From Vibrio ordalii ATCC 33509 (lineage in GTDB: Bacteria > Pseudomonadota > Gammaproteobacteria > Enterobacterales > Vibrionaceae): DNA of 35,667 nucleotides. Below the pieces are notes generated by a model. That model had not been told where the DNA came from. It was given only the letters and a program-made list of their open reading frames with translations, and searched no databases. Both the position numbers and the translations under genes were made by a program. Location: NCBI GenBank assembly GCA_000257205.1, contig AEZC01000151.1, positions 1 through 35,667 on the forward strand, given 5' to 3'. Each line of letters starts with the position of its first letter. The stretch's first letter is position 1. This document shows positions 26,481 to 35,667 of the stretch, piece after piece.

Positions 26481-27677
26481 ATGTCTAAGCTAGTTTTAGT
26501 TTTAAACTGCGGTAGTTCTTCTCTTAAATTTGCTGTTGTTGATGCAGAAACAGGTGCTGAGCACCTATCAGGTCTTGCTGAATGTCTTCACCTTCCTGAG
26601 GCACGTATCAAGTGGAAACTTGACGGTAAACACGAAGCGCAACTAGGCGAAGGTGCGGCACACGAAGAAGCACTCGCGTTTATGGTTGAAACTATTCTTG
26701 CTTCTAAGCCAGAGCTTAAAGCTGACCTTGGCGCTATCGGTCACCGTATCGTACACGGTGGTGAGCAGTTCACTCAATCTGCACTTATCTCTGATGATGT
26801 ACTAAAAGGTATTCAAGACGCTGCAACCTTTGCACCGCTTCACAACCCAGCACACATCATCGGTATCGAAGCCGCTAAGAAAAACTTCCCTGAGCTTCAA
26901 AACGTAGCTGTGTTTGATACTGCGTTCCATCAAACTATGCCTGAAGAGTCTTTCCTATACGCTCTTCCGTACAATCTGTACAAAGAGCACGGTATCCGTC
27001 GTTATGGCATGCATGGTACTTCACACCTATTCATCACTCGTGAAGTTGCAGGCCTACTCAACAAGCCAGTGGAAGAAGTCAACATCATCAACTGTCACCT
27101 AGGCAATGGTGCTTCTGTTTGTGCGATCAAAAACGGTCAATCAGTTGATACCTCAATGGGTCTAACTCCTCTTGAAGGTTTGGTGATGGGTACACGTTGT
27201 GGTGACATCGACCCTGCAATCATCTTCCACCTGCACGATGCACTGGGTTACTCTGTTGATCAAATCAACACTATGCTGACCAAAGAGTCTGGCCTACAAG
27301 GCTTAACACAAGTGACTTCGGATTGCCGTTTTGTTGAAGATAACTACGGTGAGAAAGAAGAAGCGACTCGTGCAATGGACGTGTTCTGCCACCGCCTAGC
27401 GAAATACGTGGCTGGCTACACTGCAAACCTTGACGGTCGCCTAGACGCTATCGTCTTCACTGGTGGTATCGGTGAGAACTCAGGCCCTATCCGTGAAATG
27501 GTACTAAACCGTTTGGCTATCTTCGGTATCGAAGTCGACAGCGCAGCAAACCTAAAAGCACGTTTTGGCGGCGAAGGTGTGATCACAACGGCAAACAGCC
27601 GTATTCCAGCTATGGTTATCTCGACCAATGAAGAGCTAGTGATTGCTGAAGATACTGCTCGTCTGGCAGGCCTTTAA
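26481..27677 (+). CDS. ackA: AckA acetate kinase
   Basis: The 398-residue cytoplasmic kinase interconverts acetyl phosphate + ADP and acetate + ATP. It shows the ASKHA motifs: an N-terminal phosphate loop [11 protein letters not shown], the [13 protein letters not shown] segment, [24 protein letters not shown] with the catalytic Arg, and [14 protein letters not shown]. The length is typical. Codon choice is noticeably more biased than in its neighbours, which fits high expression. It has its own promoter and a strong terminator after it, separating it from pta. Confidence 0.98.
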   Translation: MSKLVLVLNCGSSSLKFAVVDAETGAEHLSGLAECLHLPEARIKWKLDGKHEAQLGEGAAHEEALAFMVETILASKPELKADLGAIGHRIVHGGEQFTQSALISDDVLKGIQDAATFAPLHNPAHIIGIEAAKKNFPELQNVAVFDTAFHQTMPEESFLYALPYNLYKEHGIRRYGMHGTSHLFITREVAGLLNKPVEEVNIINCHLGNGASVCAIKNGQSVDTSMGLTPLEGLVMGTRCGDIDPAIIFHLHDALGYSVDQINTMLTKESGLQGLTQVTSDCRFVEDNYGEKEEATRAMDVFCHRLAKYVAGYTANLDGRLDAIVFTGGIGENSGPIREMVLNRLAIFGIEVDSAANLKARFGGEGVITTANSRIPAMVISTNEELVIAEDTARLAGL

Positions 27678-27685
27678 TTGACTTT

Positions 27686-27716
27686 CTGGCTAACTCTCTG
27701 AGTTAGCCAGTTTTTT
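27686..27716 (+). terminator. Strong terminator between ackA and pta
   Basis: A perfect 11-bp stem (27686-27696 with 27700-27710) closes a 3-nt loop and is followed directly by T6. It begins 9 bp after the ackA stop. It should stop most ackA transcripts before pta. Confidence 0.95.
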
Positions 27717-27799
27717 ACCGGGGCTCAACCCTTAGTTTCTAGTGATTTAGGTCAGCAGGCTTATTTCCGAAGAAGGTCATGTTGGGCTTTGTTCCTTTT

Positions 27800-27823
27800 T
27801 CAATCTAGTTTCGGTTAGATTGA
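27800..27823 (+). repeat. Inverted repeat upstream of pta
   Basis: TCAATCTA (27800-27807) and TAGATTGA (27816-27823) are perfect arms around 8 bp, ending 26 bp before the pta ATG. It could be an operator or a leader stem-loop near the GAGG ribosome site (about 10 nt before the ATG). No clear -35/-10 pair is seen between the ackA terminator and pta. Confidence 0.45.
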
Positions 27824-27849
27824 TTTCAATAGTTTGAGGTACTCTACTC

Positions 27850-29994
27850 ATGTCCCGTACTATTATGCTTATCCCTATCAGCGCTGGTGTTGGTCTTACC
27901 AGCGTGAGCATGGGTGTCCTTCGCGCCATGGAGCGTAAAGGTGTTAGCGTTTCTTTTTATAAGCCTATTGCACAACCTCGCTCGGGTGGCGATCAACCTG
28001 ATCTCACTTCAACGATTATCGGTCGCAACAGCGACATCAGCATTGCAGAACCGATGATGATGTCAGCGGCAGAAACGTTGATCGGTAGCGAAAAGATGGA
28101 TGTGTTGCTTGAAACCGTCGTTGAGCGTTACAACCACATCAATCAAGATTCTGAAGTAACGCTGATTGAAGGCCTTGTGCCAACACGTAAACACCCATTC
28201 GCGAACCAAGTGAACGCAGAAATTGCCAAAACACTGGGCGCAGAAATTGTGTTTGTCGCGACACCGGGAACGGACAATCCAACTCAGTTGAAAGAGCGTA
28301 TTGAAGTTGCGTGCTCAAACTTTGGTGGAACAAAAAATAAAAACATTTCAGGTGTTATTATCAACAAGCTCAATGCCCCTGTTGATGAAGCAGGCCGCAC
28401 TCGCCCTGACTTATCAGAAATTTTTGATGATGCAGATAGCGCGAAACAAGCCAATTTAGAAGTGATGCAGATCTTCAACACCAGCCCAATTCGTGTGTTA
28501 GGTTGCGTGCCTTGGAGTATCGATCTTATCGCGACTCGTGCTATTGATATGGCCAAACACCTGAAAGCTGAAATCATTAATGAAGGTGAAATTAAGTCTC
28601 GCCGTATTAAAAGCATCACTTTCTGTGCGCGTTCTTTGCCACATATGATTGAGCACTTTAAGCCAGGGTCACTCTTAGTGACATCGGCCGATCGTCCTGA
28701 CGTGATTGTTGCCGCCTCTCTGGCCGCAATGAATGGCGTTGAAATTGGTGCGGTGCTGCTGACTGGCGGTTACGATATGCCACAAGAGATTGTGAACCTA
28801 TGTAAACCAGCCTTTGAAAGCGGCTTGCCTATTTTTAAAGCGCAAGGTAACACTTGGCAAACGTCACTCAACCTACAAAGCTTTAGCCTAGAAGTTCCAG
28901 CTGACGATAAAGAGCGTATCGAGTTCATCAGCGATCACGTTGCTAGCCACATCGATGGTCCTTGGATTAATTCGCTCACTGAAGGCACGCAAGGTATCCG
29001 TCGCCTTAGCCCGCCAGCATTCCGTTATCAGTTAACTGAATATGCTCGTCGTGCAGGTAAACGTATTGTGCTTCCTGAAGGGGATGAGCCACGCACGGTT
29101 AAAGCGGCGTCTATTTGTGCAGAGCGCGGTATTGCGACTTGTGTTCTGCTTGGTAACCCTGATGAAATCCGCCGCGTTGCTGCGCAACAAGGTGTTGAGT
29201 TAGGTGCTGGCGTTGAAATTATCGATGCTGACTCTGTGCGCGAAAACTACGTCGCTCGCTTGGTTGAACTGCGTGGTTCAAAAGGCATGACCGAAGTTGT
29301 GGCTCGTGAAAAACTGCAAGATTCAGTCTTCTTAGGCACCATGATGCTAGAAGCGGGTGAAGTTGATGGTTTGGTTTCTGGTGCAGTTCATACCACAGCC
29401 AACACCATTGTTCCTCCATTCCAAATCATTAAGACCGCGCCAAATGCCTCGATTGTATCCTCTATCTTCTTCATGCTATTGCCTGATCAAGTGTTGGTAT
29501 ACGGTGATTGCGCCATCAACCCAGATCCAAATGCTGAACAGCTCGCTGAAATCGCAATTCAATCGGCCGATTCTGCAGCAGCATTCGGTATTGACCCACG
29601 CGTGGCGATGATCTCTTACTCGACCGGTGAATCAGGTAAAGGTGCTGATGTAGATAAAGTGCGTGAAGCGACGCGCATTGCTCAAGAGAAACGTCCAGAT
29701 CTTATTATCGACGGTCCTCTGCAATACGATGCTGCAATCATGGAAAACGTGGCGGCTTCTAAAGCACCAAACTCTCCAGTCGCTGGTAAAGCAACGGTAT
29801 TTGTCTTCCCTGACCTAAACACAGGTAATACAACTTACAAAGCGGTACAACGCTCAGCAGACCTTGTTTCTATCGGTCCAATGCTGCAAGGCATGCGTAA
29901 ACCAGTAAACGATTTGTCTCGCGGTGCATTGGTTGACGACATTGTTTACACAATCGCGTTGACGGCGATTCAAGCAAGCCAAGAAACAAAATAA
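27850..29994 (+). CDS. pta: Pta phosphate acetyltransferase (long form)
   Basis: The 714-residue enzyme interconverts acetyl-CoA and acetyl phosphate, the partner step of AckA. Residues about 1-240 are the P-loop-like N-terminal domain, similar to cobyrinic acid synthases ([18 protein letters not shown]). About 250-370 is the DRTGG regulatory domain ([17 protein letters not shown]). About 385-710 is the catalytic PTA_PTB domain ([53 protein letters not shown]). The length equals the long enterobacterial type. A GAGGT element lies about 10 nt before the ATG. It lies 172 bp after ackA, beyond a terminator. Confidence 0.98.
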   Translation: MSRTIMLIPISAGVGLTSVSMGVLRAMERKGVSVSFYKPIAQPRSGGDQPDLTSTIIGRNSDISIAEPMMMSAAETLIGSEKMDVLLETVVERYNHINQDSEVTLIEGLVPTRKHPFANQVNAEIAKTLGAEIVFVATPGTDNPTQLKERIEVACSNFGGTKNKNISGVIINKLNAPVDEAGRTRPDLSEIFDDADSAKQANLEVMQIFNTSPIRVLGCVPWSIDLIATRAIDMAKHLKAEIINEGEIKSRRIKSITFCARSLPHMIEHFKPGSLLVTSADRPDVIVAASLAAMNGVEIGAVLLTGGYDMPQEIVNLCKPAFESGLPIFKAQGNTWQTSLNLQSFSLEVPADDKERIEFISDHVASHIDGPWINSLTEGTQGIRRLSPPAFRYQLTEYARRAGKRIVLPEGDEPRTVKAASICAERGIATCVLLGNPDEIRRVAAQQGVELGAGVEIIDADSVRENYVARLVELRGSKGMTEVVAREKLQDSVFLGTMMLEAGEVDGLVSGAVHTTANTIVPPFQIIKTAPNASIVSSIFFMLLPDQVLVYGDCAINPDPNAEQLAEIAIQSADSAAAFGIDPRVAMISYSTGESGKGADVDKVREATRIAQEKRPDLIIDGPLQYDAAIMENVAASKAPNSPVAGKATVFVFPDLNTGNTTYKAVQRSADLVSIGPMLQGMRKPVNDLSRGALVDDIVYTIALTAIQASQETK

Positions 29995-30018
29995 CATTCT
30001 TAGCTTAACTTGCTGATT

Positions 30019-30053
30019 AAAAGGCTCTTATGTATCACATAAGAGCCTTTTTT
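30019..30053. terminator. Bidirectional terminator between pta and yqjG
   Basis: A perfect 15-bp stem (30019-30033 with 30037-30051) closes an ATC loop, with A4 on the left and T6 on the right. It serves convergent pta and the reductase gene, whose stop is at 30074. Confidence 0.95.
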
Positions 30054-30073
30054 ATAGCACAATTCCACCCTCG

Positions 30074-31024
30074 TTATAGCCCAATAAAGCCGCGCTCATG
30101 GAGAGTATCAAGATCAAGATCCGGCCCTTTAGGTACCACTTGAGTTGGGTTAATGCCGATATGGCTGAAATAATAGTGGCGTTTGATGTGGTAAAAATCG
30201 GTCGTTTGTTTGATACCGTCGATTTGGTAAAGCTCTTTTAAGTAACCGCTTAAGTTCTCATAATCGGCGATACGCTGTTTATTGCATTTAAAATGCCCGA
30301 CGTAAACAGCATCAAAACGGATAAGTGTCGTGAATAAACGCCAATCTGCCTCAGTGATCTGGTTACCAACCAGGTAGCGATGCGTCGCTAGATGATTGTT
30401 GACCTTATCTAACGCCCTAAAAAGTGCATCATAAGCATCGTCATAGGCCTCTTGCGTGGTCGCAAAGCCACATCGATAGACGCCATTATTAATATTAGGG
30501 TAGATATACGCATTCCATTCATCGATAGCTTTGCTGAGTGTTTGCGGATAATAGTCGTGCTGGTTACCCGTTAACTCATTAAATGCACTGTTAAACATGC
30601 GAATAATCTCAGAAGATTCATTGCTGACAATGGTATTGGTCTTCTTATCCCACAGCACAGGTACAGTTACTCGCCCTGAATAATCTACCTTTGCTTTGGT
30701 GTAGATTTGATGGAGCTTGGTATAGCCGAACAGAGGTTCAGGAATACCAAAAGACCAACCTTCACTCAGCATATCAGGGCAAACGACAGTAACATCAATG
30801 TGTTCGGTGAGTGATTTAAGCTGGCGAAAAATCAATGTACGGTGAGCCCAAGGGCATGCCAAAGAGACATACAGATGATAACGGTCCGATTCTGGTTGAA
30901 ATCGTGCGTCTGGCTGGCTGTCGACCGAGTGTCTGAATCCTGCGTCTTCGCGAACAAAACGCCCAGCGCTGCTTTTGGTGTCATACCAAACATCGTGCCA
31001 GACGCCTTCAACTAATTTTCCCAT
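30074..31024 (-). CDS. yqjG: Glutathionyl-hydroquinone reductase (YqjG/xi-class GST)
   Basis: The 316-residue protein is an omega/xi-class glutathione transferase-fold enzyme that removes glutathione from glutathionyl-hydroquinones. The catalytic Cys57 lies in the family signature SLACPWAHRT. The N-terminal thioredoxin-like half carries VPVLWDKKTNTIVSNESSEI (glutathione-binding Glu-Ser). The helical half has YRCGFATTQEAYDDA and LVGNQITEADWRLFTTLIRFD. I start at ATG 31024, which has GAGGAG 8 nt upstream. An in-frame GTG nine bases earlier is less well placed. It is probably monocistronic. Confidence 0.95.
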   Translation of the reverse strand: MGKLVEGVWHDVWYDTKSSAGRFVREDAGFRHSVDSQPDARFQPESDRYHLYVSLACPWAHRTLIFRQLKSLTEHIDVTVVCPDMLSEGWSFGIPEPLFGYTKLHQIYTKAKVDYSGRVTVPVLWDKKTNTIVSNESSEIIRMFNSAFNELTGNQHDYYPQTLSKAIDEWNAYIYPNINNGVYRCGFATTQEAYDDAYDALFRALDKVNNHLATHRYLVGNQITEADWRLFTTLIRFDAVYVGHFKCNKQRIADYENLSGYLKELYQIDGIKQTTDFYHIKRHYYFSHIGINPTQVVPKGPDLDLDTLHERGFIGL

Positions 31025-31125
31025 GATCTCCACTCCTCATTCCGATGACTTTTTTATTATAAGTAGGAGAGAAAATGGTAAAACCGGAGGAAGTTGTCCT
31101 TGTTATTCAGAAATTTTGAACAGTG

Positions 31126-31192
31126 CGATACCCGATTTGTCTATACCCGATTTGTCTATACCCGATTTGTCTATACCCGATTTGTCTATACC
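31126..31192. repeat. 15-bp minisatellite, about 4.5 copies
   Basis: The unit CTATACCCGATTTGT is perfect at 31141-31155, 31156-31170 and 31171-31185. The first copy (31126-31140) differs by one base, and a partial copy (CTATACC) ends at 31192. It lies between the reductase gene start and the oppF terminator. Because the unit is five codons, all three plus-strand frames stay open, but no ribosome site or homology makes it coding. Confidence 0.95.
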
Positions 31193-31205
31193 TAAGCGCA
31201 CAGAT

Positions 31206-31238
31206 AAAAAAAGCGCGACCCACAAATGCGTCGCGCTT
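31206..31238 (-). terminator. Terminator after oppF
   Basis: A 9-bp GC-rich stem (31211-31219 with 31230-31238) closes a 10-nt loop and is followed on the minus strand by a T run (31206-31210). It lies 20 bp past the oppF stop and ends the oppABCDF operon. Confidence 0.9.
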
Positions 31239-31258
31239 AAACCTGTCACAGGCTAAAT

Positions 31259-32251
31259 TTAGAGTTCGACATGCAAACAAGACACAGCATGTTCATCACT
31301 GCCTTTAATCTGCGGTTTTTGCTGTGCACAGATTTCCGTCGCTTGAGGACAGCGGGTACGGAAAACACATCCTGAAGGCGGGTTGATTGGCGAAGGTAAA
31401 TCCCCTTCTAGCATCTGAATTTTCTTAGCACGCTCCAGTTTCGGATCTGGAATTGGCACAGCCGACATCAAAGCTTTGGTGTAAGGGTGTGATGGATTCG
31501 CAAACAACGCCTCAGAGGTGCCAAGCTCGACCGCATTGCCTAAATACATCACGAGTACACGATCAGAGATGTGTTTCACTACCGATAAATCATGGGCAAT
31601 AAAAACCAAACTTAAACCAAGCTCATTTTGCAACTCTTTGAGCAGGTTAACCACCTGCGCTTGGATTGAAACATCCAAAGCAGAAACTGGCTCATCACAG
31701 ATGATCATTTTCGGTTTTAAAATGAGCGCACGGGCAATACCAATACGTTGACACTGACCACCAGAGAATTCATGGGGATAGCGGTTAATGACGTTCGGCA
31801 ATAAACCAACTTTTGTCATCATCTCTTTTACACGATCCTTTACTTCTTGCTTCGAAAGTTCTGGATAAAAGGTCTGAAGTGGCTCTGCAATAATATCGCC
31901 AACCGACATTCTTGGGTTCAATGACGCCAGTGGGTCTTGGAAAATCATCTGAATTTGCTTACGGGTTTTGCGACGCTCAACCTCATGCATTTTCGTCAAA
32001 TCATTTCCTAGCCACACCACTTCACCCTCGGTGGCTTCGACTAAACCAATGATCGCTCGCGCAAAAGTAGACTTTCCGCAACCTGATTCGCCTACTACGC
32101 CGAGAGTTTCACCCTCATATAGGCGCACATTAACGCCATCTACGGCTTTTAGGTTCGATGGTTTAGACCACGGCCACGCGGATTTAGAGGCAATGTTGAA
32201 GTGAACTTTGAGGTTCTTTACATCCAATAATAATGGTTTTTGTTCGCTCAT
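31259..32251 (-). CDS. oppF: OppF oligopeptide importer ATPase
   Basis: The 330-residue ATPase is the second nucleotide-binding subunit of the oligopeptide importer. Walker [10 protein letters not shown] is at 54-62, Q-loop IFQDP, signature FSGGQ (162-166), Walker B IICDEP with Asp186-Glu187, and H-loop AHD. The oligopeptide-family C-terminal Cys motif is present ([18 protein letters not shown]). The ATG overlaps the oppD stop by four bases (ATGA). It is the last gene of the operon, followed by a terminator. Confidence 0.96.
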   Translation of the reverse strand: MSEQKPLLLDVKNLKVHFNIASKSAWPWSKPSNLKAVDGVNVRLYEGETLGVVGESGCGKSTFARAIIGLVEATEGEVVWLGNDLTKMHEVERRKTRKQIQMIFQDPLASLNPRMSVGDIIAEPLQTFYPELSKQEVKDRVKEMMTKVGLLPNVINRYPHEFSGGQCQRIGIARALILKPKMIICDEPVSALDVSIQAQVVNLLKELQNELGLSLVFIAHDLSVVKHISDRVLVMYLGNAVELGTSEALFANPSHPYTKALMSAVPIPDPKLERAKKIQMLEGDLPSPINPPSGCVFRTRCPQATEICAQQKPQIKGSDEHAVSCLHVEL

Positions 32252-33219
32252 TTAACCCAAGCCTCCCAATCAGAAAAACAGGCACGTTGGCGACCATCGG
32301 CAAATGGCAATAAAATAGGTGCTTCACGTTTACAGCGTTCTGTCACTCGGTGGCAGCGCTCTTGATAAGGACAACCCGGTGGCAATCGTAGCAAGTTAGG
32401 TGGGTTGCCAGGAATTGTTGGTAATATTTCACCTTCCGTATCCAAACGAGGAATGGCTTTTAATAAACCTTCAGCGTAAGGGTGACTCGGGTTGTAGAAA
32501 ATTTCATCCACAGAGCCATATTCCATCGTACGCCCAGCATACATTACCAATACTTTGTCACATGAACCCGCAACCACACCCAGATCATGGGTGATCATGA
32601 TAATGGCGGTATTGAATTCGCTTTTAAGTTCATTCAACAAATCCATAATTTGGGCTTGCACCGTTACGTCCAATGCGGTGGTGGGTTCATCGGCAATCAG
32701 TAACTTAGGCCGGCATAACAATGCCATTGCAATCATAACGCGTTGACGCATACCGCCAGAAAACTCATGCGGATACATGGTAATTCGCTTACGCGCTTCG
32801 GGGATTTTAACCGCCTCTAGCATACGTACCGACTCTTCAAATGCGGCCGACTTGCTCATTCCTTTGTGCAGCATCAGCACTTCCATCAACTGCTCGCTGA
32901 CCTTCATATAAGGATTCAGTGACGTCATTGGGTCTTGGAAGATCATCGCAATTTGTTCAGCACGCACTTTGTTCAAGGCTTTTTCTGGCAAATTGAGGAT
33001 CTCTTTCCCTTCAAATTTTGCGCTGCCCGTGATAATACCGTTTTTGGCAAGTAGGCCCATAATAGCGAACACGGTTTGCGATTTACCAGAGCCAGACTCC
33101 CCTACGATACCGAGGGTTTCGCCTTGCTCAAGTGAAAAAGTTAAATCGTTAACAGCAGTGACAATACCATCTTGAGTGGTAAATTCGACCCGCAGATCTT
33201 TGACATCTAATAAGCTCAT
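32248..33219 (-). CDS. oppD: OppD oligopeptide importer ATPase
   Basis: The 323-residue ATPase pairs with OppF. Walker A GESGSGKS is at 40-47, Q-loop [13 protein letters not shown], the signature is FSGGM (153-157), and Walker B is LLIADEP with Asp177-Glu178. The C-terminal [14 protein letters not shown]ys motif is characteristic of peptide importers. AAGGAA lies 6 nt before the ATG. The gene starts 22 bp after oppC and overlaps oppF by four bases. Confidence 0.96.
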   Translation of the reverse strand: MSLLDVKDLRVEFTTQDGIVTAVNDLTFSLEQGETLGIVGESGSGKSQTVFAIMGLLAKNGIITGSAKFEGKEILNLPEKALNKVRAEQIAMIFQDPMTSLNPYMKVSEQLMEVLMLHKGMSKSAAFEESVRMLEAVKIPEARKRITMYPHEFSGGMRQRVMIAMALLCRPKLLIADEPTTALDVTVQAQIMDLLNELKSEFNTAIIMITHDLGVVAGSCDKVLVMYAGRTMEYGSVDEIFYNPSHPYAEGLLKAIPRLDTEGEILPTIPGNPPNLLRLPPGCPYQERCHRVTERCKREAPILLPFADGRQRACFSDWEAWVK

Positions 33220-33241
33220 TATTGCTTCCTTAATCTTTTAA

Positions 33242-34150
33242 TTATCGGTCTTTAGGATCAAGCGCATCACGCAGACCATCACCGACATAGTTAAAGCAAA
33301 ACAGGGTGACCACCATGAACGCGGCTGGGAAAGCAAGTTGCCAAATAGCGACTTCCATTGTTTGTGAACCTTCTTGTAGAAGTGCTCCCCAGCTTGTCAT
33401 CGGCTCTTGAACACCAAGACCAAGGAAAGATAAAAATGACTCTGTCAAAATCATACTTGGGATCAATAGCGTCGAATAGACCGCTACAATACCCAACACG
33501 TTTGGCACAATATGACGTGTAATAATTTTCCAGTTGCTGACGCCACACACATGTGCCGCTTCAATAAACTCTTTGCTGCGTAGGCTCAAGGTTTGGCCAC
33601 GCACAATTCGCGCCATATCAAGCCATGCAATTGCACCGATAGCGACGAAGATAAGTACGATATTGCGGCCGAAGAACGTGACCAAAACAATCACAAGGAA
33701 CATGAAAGGAACAGCGTATAGAATCTCCAAAATACGCATCATAATGCGGTCTACTTTACCGCCGATGAAGCCCGACGCCGCACCATAAAGTGTGCCGATC
33801 AGAACAGCAACCAACGCGCCCATTACGCCAACCATCAGCGAGATTCGTCCACCCACTAAGGTACGCACATACAAATCACGCCCAAGGCTATCGGTGCCAA
33901 ACCAGTGATCCGCATTGGGCCCAACGTGCATTGAATACCAGTCCGTATCGTCATAGGTATACGGGGCCATCATCGGTAGTACGATCACCGCAAGGGTCAT
34001 CATCGTCAGAATACATAAACTGACCATGGCCGCTTTGTTACGCATAAAGCGAATGCGCGCATCTTGCCATAAGCTGCGGCCAGCTATTTCTAAGTTCTCA
34101 GAAAACTTCTCAACCGCGGCTAGGTTTTCTCTTTTCGTTAACATAACCAT
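33242..34150 (-). CDS. oppC: OppC oligopeptide importer permease
   Basis: The 302-residue inner-membrane permease has a cytoplasmic N-terminal stretch, then TM1 (about 42-64, ending before a large periplasmic loop) and about five more segments. The EAA-type coupling motif to the ATPases lies in EFIEAAHVCGVSNWKIITRHIVPN. The end (GDGLRDALDPKDR) is characteristic of OppC/DppC. AGGGA lies 4 nt before the first ATG and 10 before a second at codon 3. oppB ends 9 bp upstream. Confidence 0.96.
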   Translation of the reverse strand: MVMLTKRENLAAVEKFSENLEIAGRSLWQDARIRFMRNKAAMVSLCILTMMTLAVIVLPMMAPYTYDDTDWYSMHVGPNADHWFGTDSLGRDLYVRTLVGGRISLMVGVMGALVAVLIGTLYGAASGFIGGKVDRIMMRILEILYAVPFMFLVIVLVTFFGRNIVLIFVAIGAIAWLDMARIVRGQTLSLRSKEFIEAAHVCGVSNWKIITRHIVPNVLGIVAVYSTLLIPSMILTESFLSFLGLGVQEPMTSWGALLQEGSQTMEVAIWQLAFPAAFMVVTLFCFNYVGDGLRDALDPKDR

Positions 34151-34159
34151 ACGTCCCTG

Positions 34160-35080
34160 TTAGTAGCGAATTTTCGGGTCAATGACCGCAAGCAAAATAT
34201 CAACAATGGCGTTGAAAAGAATAAATAGGAAACCAATTAAAATGGTCACACCCATCACCAATGAGTAATCGCGGTTAAATGCAGCGTTAACAAACAGCTT
34301 ACCGATATCCGGTAGACCGAAAATCGTTTCAATCACCACAGACCCCGTAATAATACCGACAAACGCAGGCCCCATGTACGACACAACAGGCAGTAAAGCT
34401 GGCTTCAACGCATGGTTAACAACGATATAGGGATAACTCAATCCTTTCGCGCGTGCCGTGCGAATAAAGTTACTGTTGAGTGTTTCAATCATTGAGCCAC
34501 GGGTGATGCGGGCAAAGGTGGCAATATAGAGCATCGACATACCCAGCACTGGCAGTACTAAATATTGGAAACTTCCATCTAACCAGCCGCCAGCCGGGAA
34601 TATTTTCCAATGCAAGGAGAAGAGATAAATTAAAGCTGGGGCGAGAACAAACGACGGCATCACCACGCCAATCATTGCCGTCGACATGATGGTGTAGTCA
34701 ATCCAAGTGTTGTGTTTTAGTGCGGCAATAGTACCGATGGAAACACCCGCGATAACAGTAAAAATAAAAGCGATAAAGCCGACTTTGGCCGAGACAGGCA
34801 AGGCAACGGCGATCAATTCATTCACCGTATAATCTTGGTATTTGAATGATGGGCCAAAATCACCTTGTAAAATATTGGTCAAGTAGGTGAAGTATTGCTC
34901 AGACACAGGTTTGTCTAAGCCATATTTGGCCTCAATGTTGGCCATTACTTCCGGTGGTAAAGGGCGCTCGCTTGAGAATGGGTTACCCGGAGCGAAACGC
35001 ATGAGAAAGAAAGATACCGTGATCAACACCAACATGGTTGGTATCGCTTCCAATATCCTTTTTGCGATGAATTTAAGCAT
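34160..35080 (-). CDS. oppB: OppB oligopeptide importer permease
   Basis: The 306-residue inner-membrane permease begins MLKFIAKRILEAIPTMLVLITVSFFLMRFAPG-like, the standard OppB/DppB N-terminal TM segment. About six hydrophobic segments follow, with the coupling motif NFIRTARAKGLSYPYIVVNHALKPA and the ending IDILLAVIDPKIRY. It is the first permease gene after oppA, separated from it by 117 bp with a large stem-loop that probably lowers its expression relative to oppA. Confidence 0.96.
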   Translation of the reverse strand: MLKFIAKRILEAIPTMLVLITVSFFLMRFAPGNPFSSERPLPPEVMANIEAKYGLDKPVSEQYFTYLTNILQGDFGPSFKYQDYTVNELIAVALPVSAKVGFIAFIFTVIAGVSIGTIAALKHNTWIDYTIMSTAMIGVVMPSFVLAPALIYLFSLHWKIFPAGGWLDGSFQYLVLPVLGMSMLYIATFARITRGSMIETLNSNFIRTARAKGLSYPYIVVNHALKPALLPVVSYMGPAFVGIITGSVVIETIFGLPDIGKLFVNAAFNRDYSLVMGVTILIGFLFILFNAIVDILLAVIDPKIRY

Positions 35081-35118
35081 AAACTCACTCTTTCAGTCTG
35101 TGACAATGAAAATTAGAA

Positions 35119-35166
35119 AGACGCTGCATGTAAATTACTATCTGAAAATAGCTACATGCAGTGTCT
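35119..35166 (-). terminator. oppA-oppB intercistronic stem-loop (probable partial terminator)
   Basis: A 14-bp stem with one G-U pair (35119-35132 with 35153-35166) closes a 20-nt loop that can form a small inner hairpin. On the minus strand it is followed by TTTCTAATTTTC. Such hairpins after binding-protein genes allow some read-through and set a high oppA to oppBCDF ratio. Confidence 0.75.
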
Positions 35167-35197
35167 AAGTCGTTATATTTTTATCAGCGTAAGGAGC

Positions 35198-35667
35198 TTA
35201 CTTTGCTTTGATATAGAGATCTTTTGAGTAGATCTTCTCTTCCGCGTTATTCATCGGGAAGCCGCCTACATTAGGAGATAATAAACGAGATTTAACATAC
35301 TGATAGATAGGGGCAATCGGCATATCTTTGGTTAATAGTTTTTCAGCATCCAGATATAGCTTAGTGCGCTCTTCTTCAGAGGTTGACTTCAACGCTTTAT
35401 CAATAATTGCATCGTATTCAGCGCTTTGATAGTGCAAACCACCGGTGGTGTTATTGCTCACCATTAAGGTTAGGAATGAAGATGCTTCATTATAGTCACC
35501 ACACCAACCAGCACGTGCCACTTCAAAGTTACCTTGATCTTTAGAATCTAGATACGTTTTCCACTCTTGGTTCTCTAATACGACATTAATACCGAGCGTT
35601 TTTTTCCACATAGAACCCAATGCTACAGCGATTTTCTTGTGGTTTTCCGATGTATTGTAGAGGAGGC
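35198..35667 (-). CDS. oppA: OppA oligopeptide-binding protein, C-terminal part (runs off the window)
   Basis: About 156 codons of the C-terminal lobe are present, and the frame stays open to the right edge, so the start lies outside. From the edge the translation reads LLYNTSENHKKIAVALGSMW, followed by LENQEWKTYLDSKDQGNFEV and ARAGWCGDYNEASSFL, closely matching OppA/MppA (the WKT and RAGWCGDYNE peptide-pocket segments). It is the periplasmic receptor of the importer. The last residues are YSKDLYIKAK. It is the promoter-proximal gene of the operon; the signal peptide and promoter are not in view. Confidence 0.95.
   Translation of the reverse strand, partial: LLYNTSENHKKIAVALGSMWKKTLGINVVLENQEWKTYLDSKDQGNFEVARAGWCGDYNEASSFLTLMVSNNTTGGLHYQSAEYDAIIDKALKSTSEEERTKLYLDAEKLLTKDMPIAPIYQYVKSRLLSPNVGGFPMNNAEEKIYSKDLYIKAK

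Noticed and set aside
31126..31192. CRISPR array
   Set aside because: The 15-bp units are directly adjacent with no spacers, so this is a minisatellite. No cas genes are in the window.
31123..31308. Open frame through the 15-bp repeat, reading as a repetitive YPICL-type peptide
   Set aside because: The frame is open only because the repeat unit is five codons without a stop. It has no ribosome site and runs across the oppF terminator and into oppF antisense.

Overview
The window reads as a chromosomal segment of a Vibrio, close to the V. cholerae group. The evidence is a 279-residue FadR carrying the roughly 40-residue insertion typical of Vibrio, a DUF1887 (VC1899-type) CARF-nuclease gene between a chemoreceptor and fadR, a 528-residue NhaB, and a run of housekeeping genes in a Vibrio-like arrangement. 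Codon usage and intergenic style look even throughout. I see no insertion sequence, integrase, tRNA, rRNA or CRISPR array.

Left block (1-12005). A minus-strand cluster runs hinT, COG3014 lipoprotein, ycfL, lpoB, thiK-like kinase, ycfP. Three consecutive genes in it encode predicted lipoproteins, and it ends at a strong terminator (131-160). It is followed by a plus-strand methyl-accepting chemotaxis protein, then a Card1-like CARF + PD-(D/E)XK nuclease gene (7050-8210). Next come fadR (minus) and, divergently, nhaB and dsbB (plus). The 655-bp fadR-nhaB gap has promoter-like and structured elements.

Central block (12022-22522). The biotin locus is bioBFCD (minus, tightly overlapped) divergent from bioA, with a BirA-type operator between them. 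After it come lolA-rarA-serS (minus), a SEC-C/UPF0149 protein (minus) and dusC (plus). rarA carries a short tandem duplication at its 5' end.

Right block (22563-35667). A three-gene ABC importer of the COG2984/COG4120/COG1101 type (minus) is followed by yfbV (minus). ackA and pta (plus) come next, each with its own terminator. A glutathionyl-hydroquinone reductase (minus) follows, then the oligopeptide importer oppABCDF (minus), whose oppA runs off the right edge. A 15-bp, 4.5-copy minisatellite lies between the reductase gene and the oppF terminator.

The most interesting item is the stand-alone CARF nuclease. CARF proteins normally sense cyclic oligoadenylates made by type III CRISPR complexes, but no CRISPR component is visible here and its ligand-loop motif is altered. 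Secondary leads are the long structured leaders of nhaB and ackA, a palindrome upstream of the ABC importer, the two small tandem repeats, and a possible rearrangement joint between dsbB and bioD.
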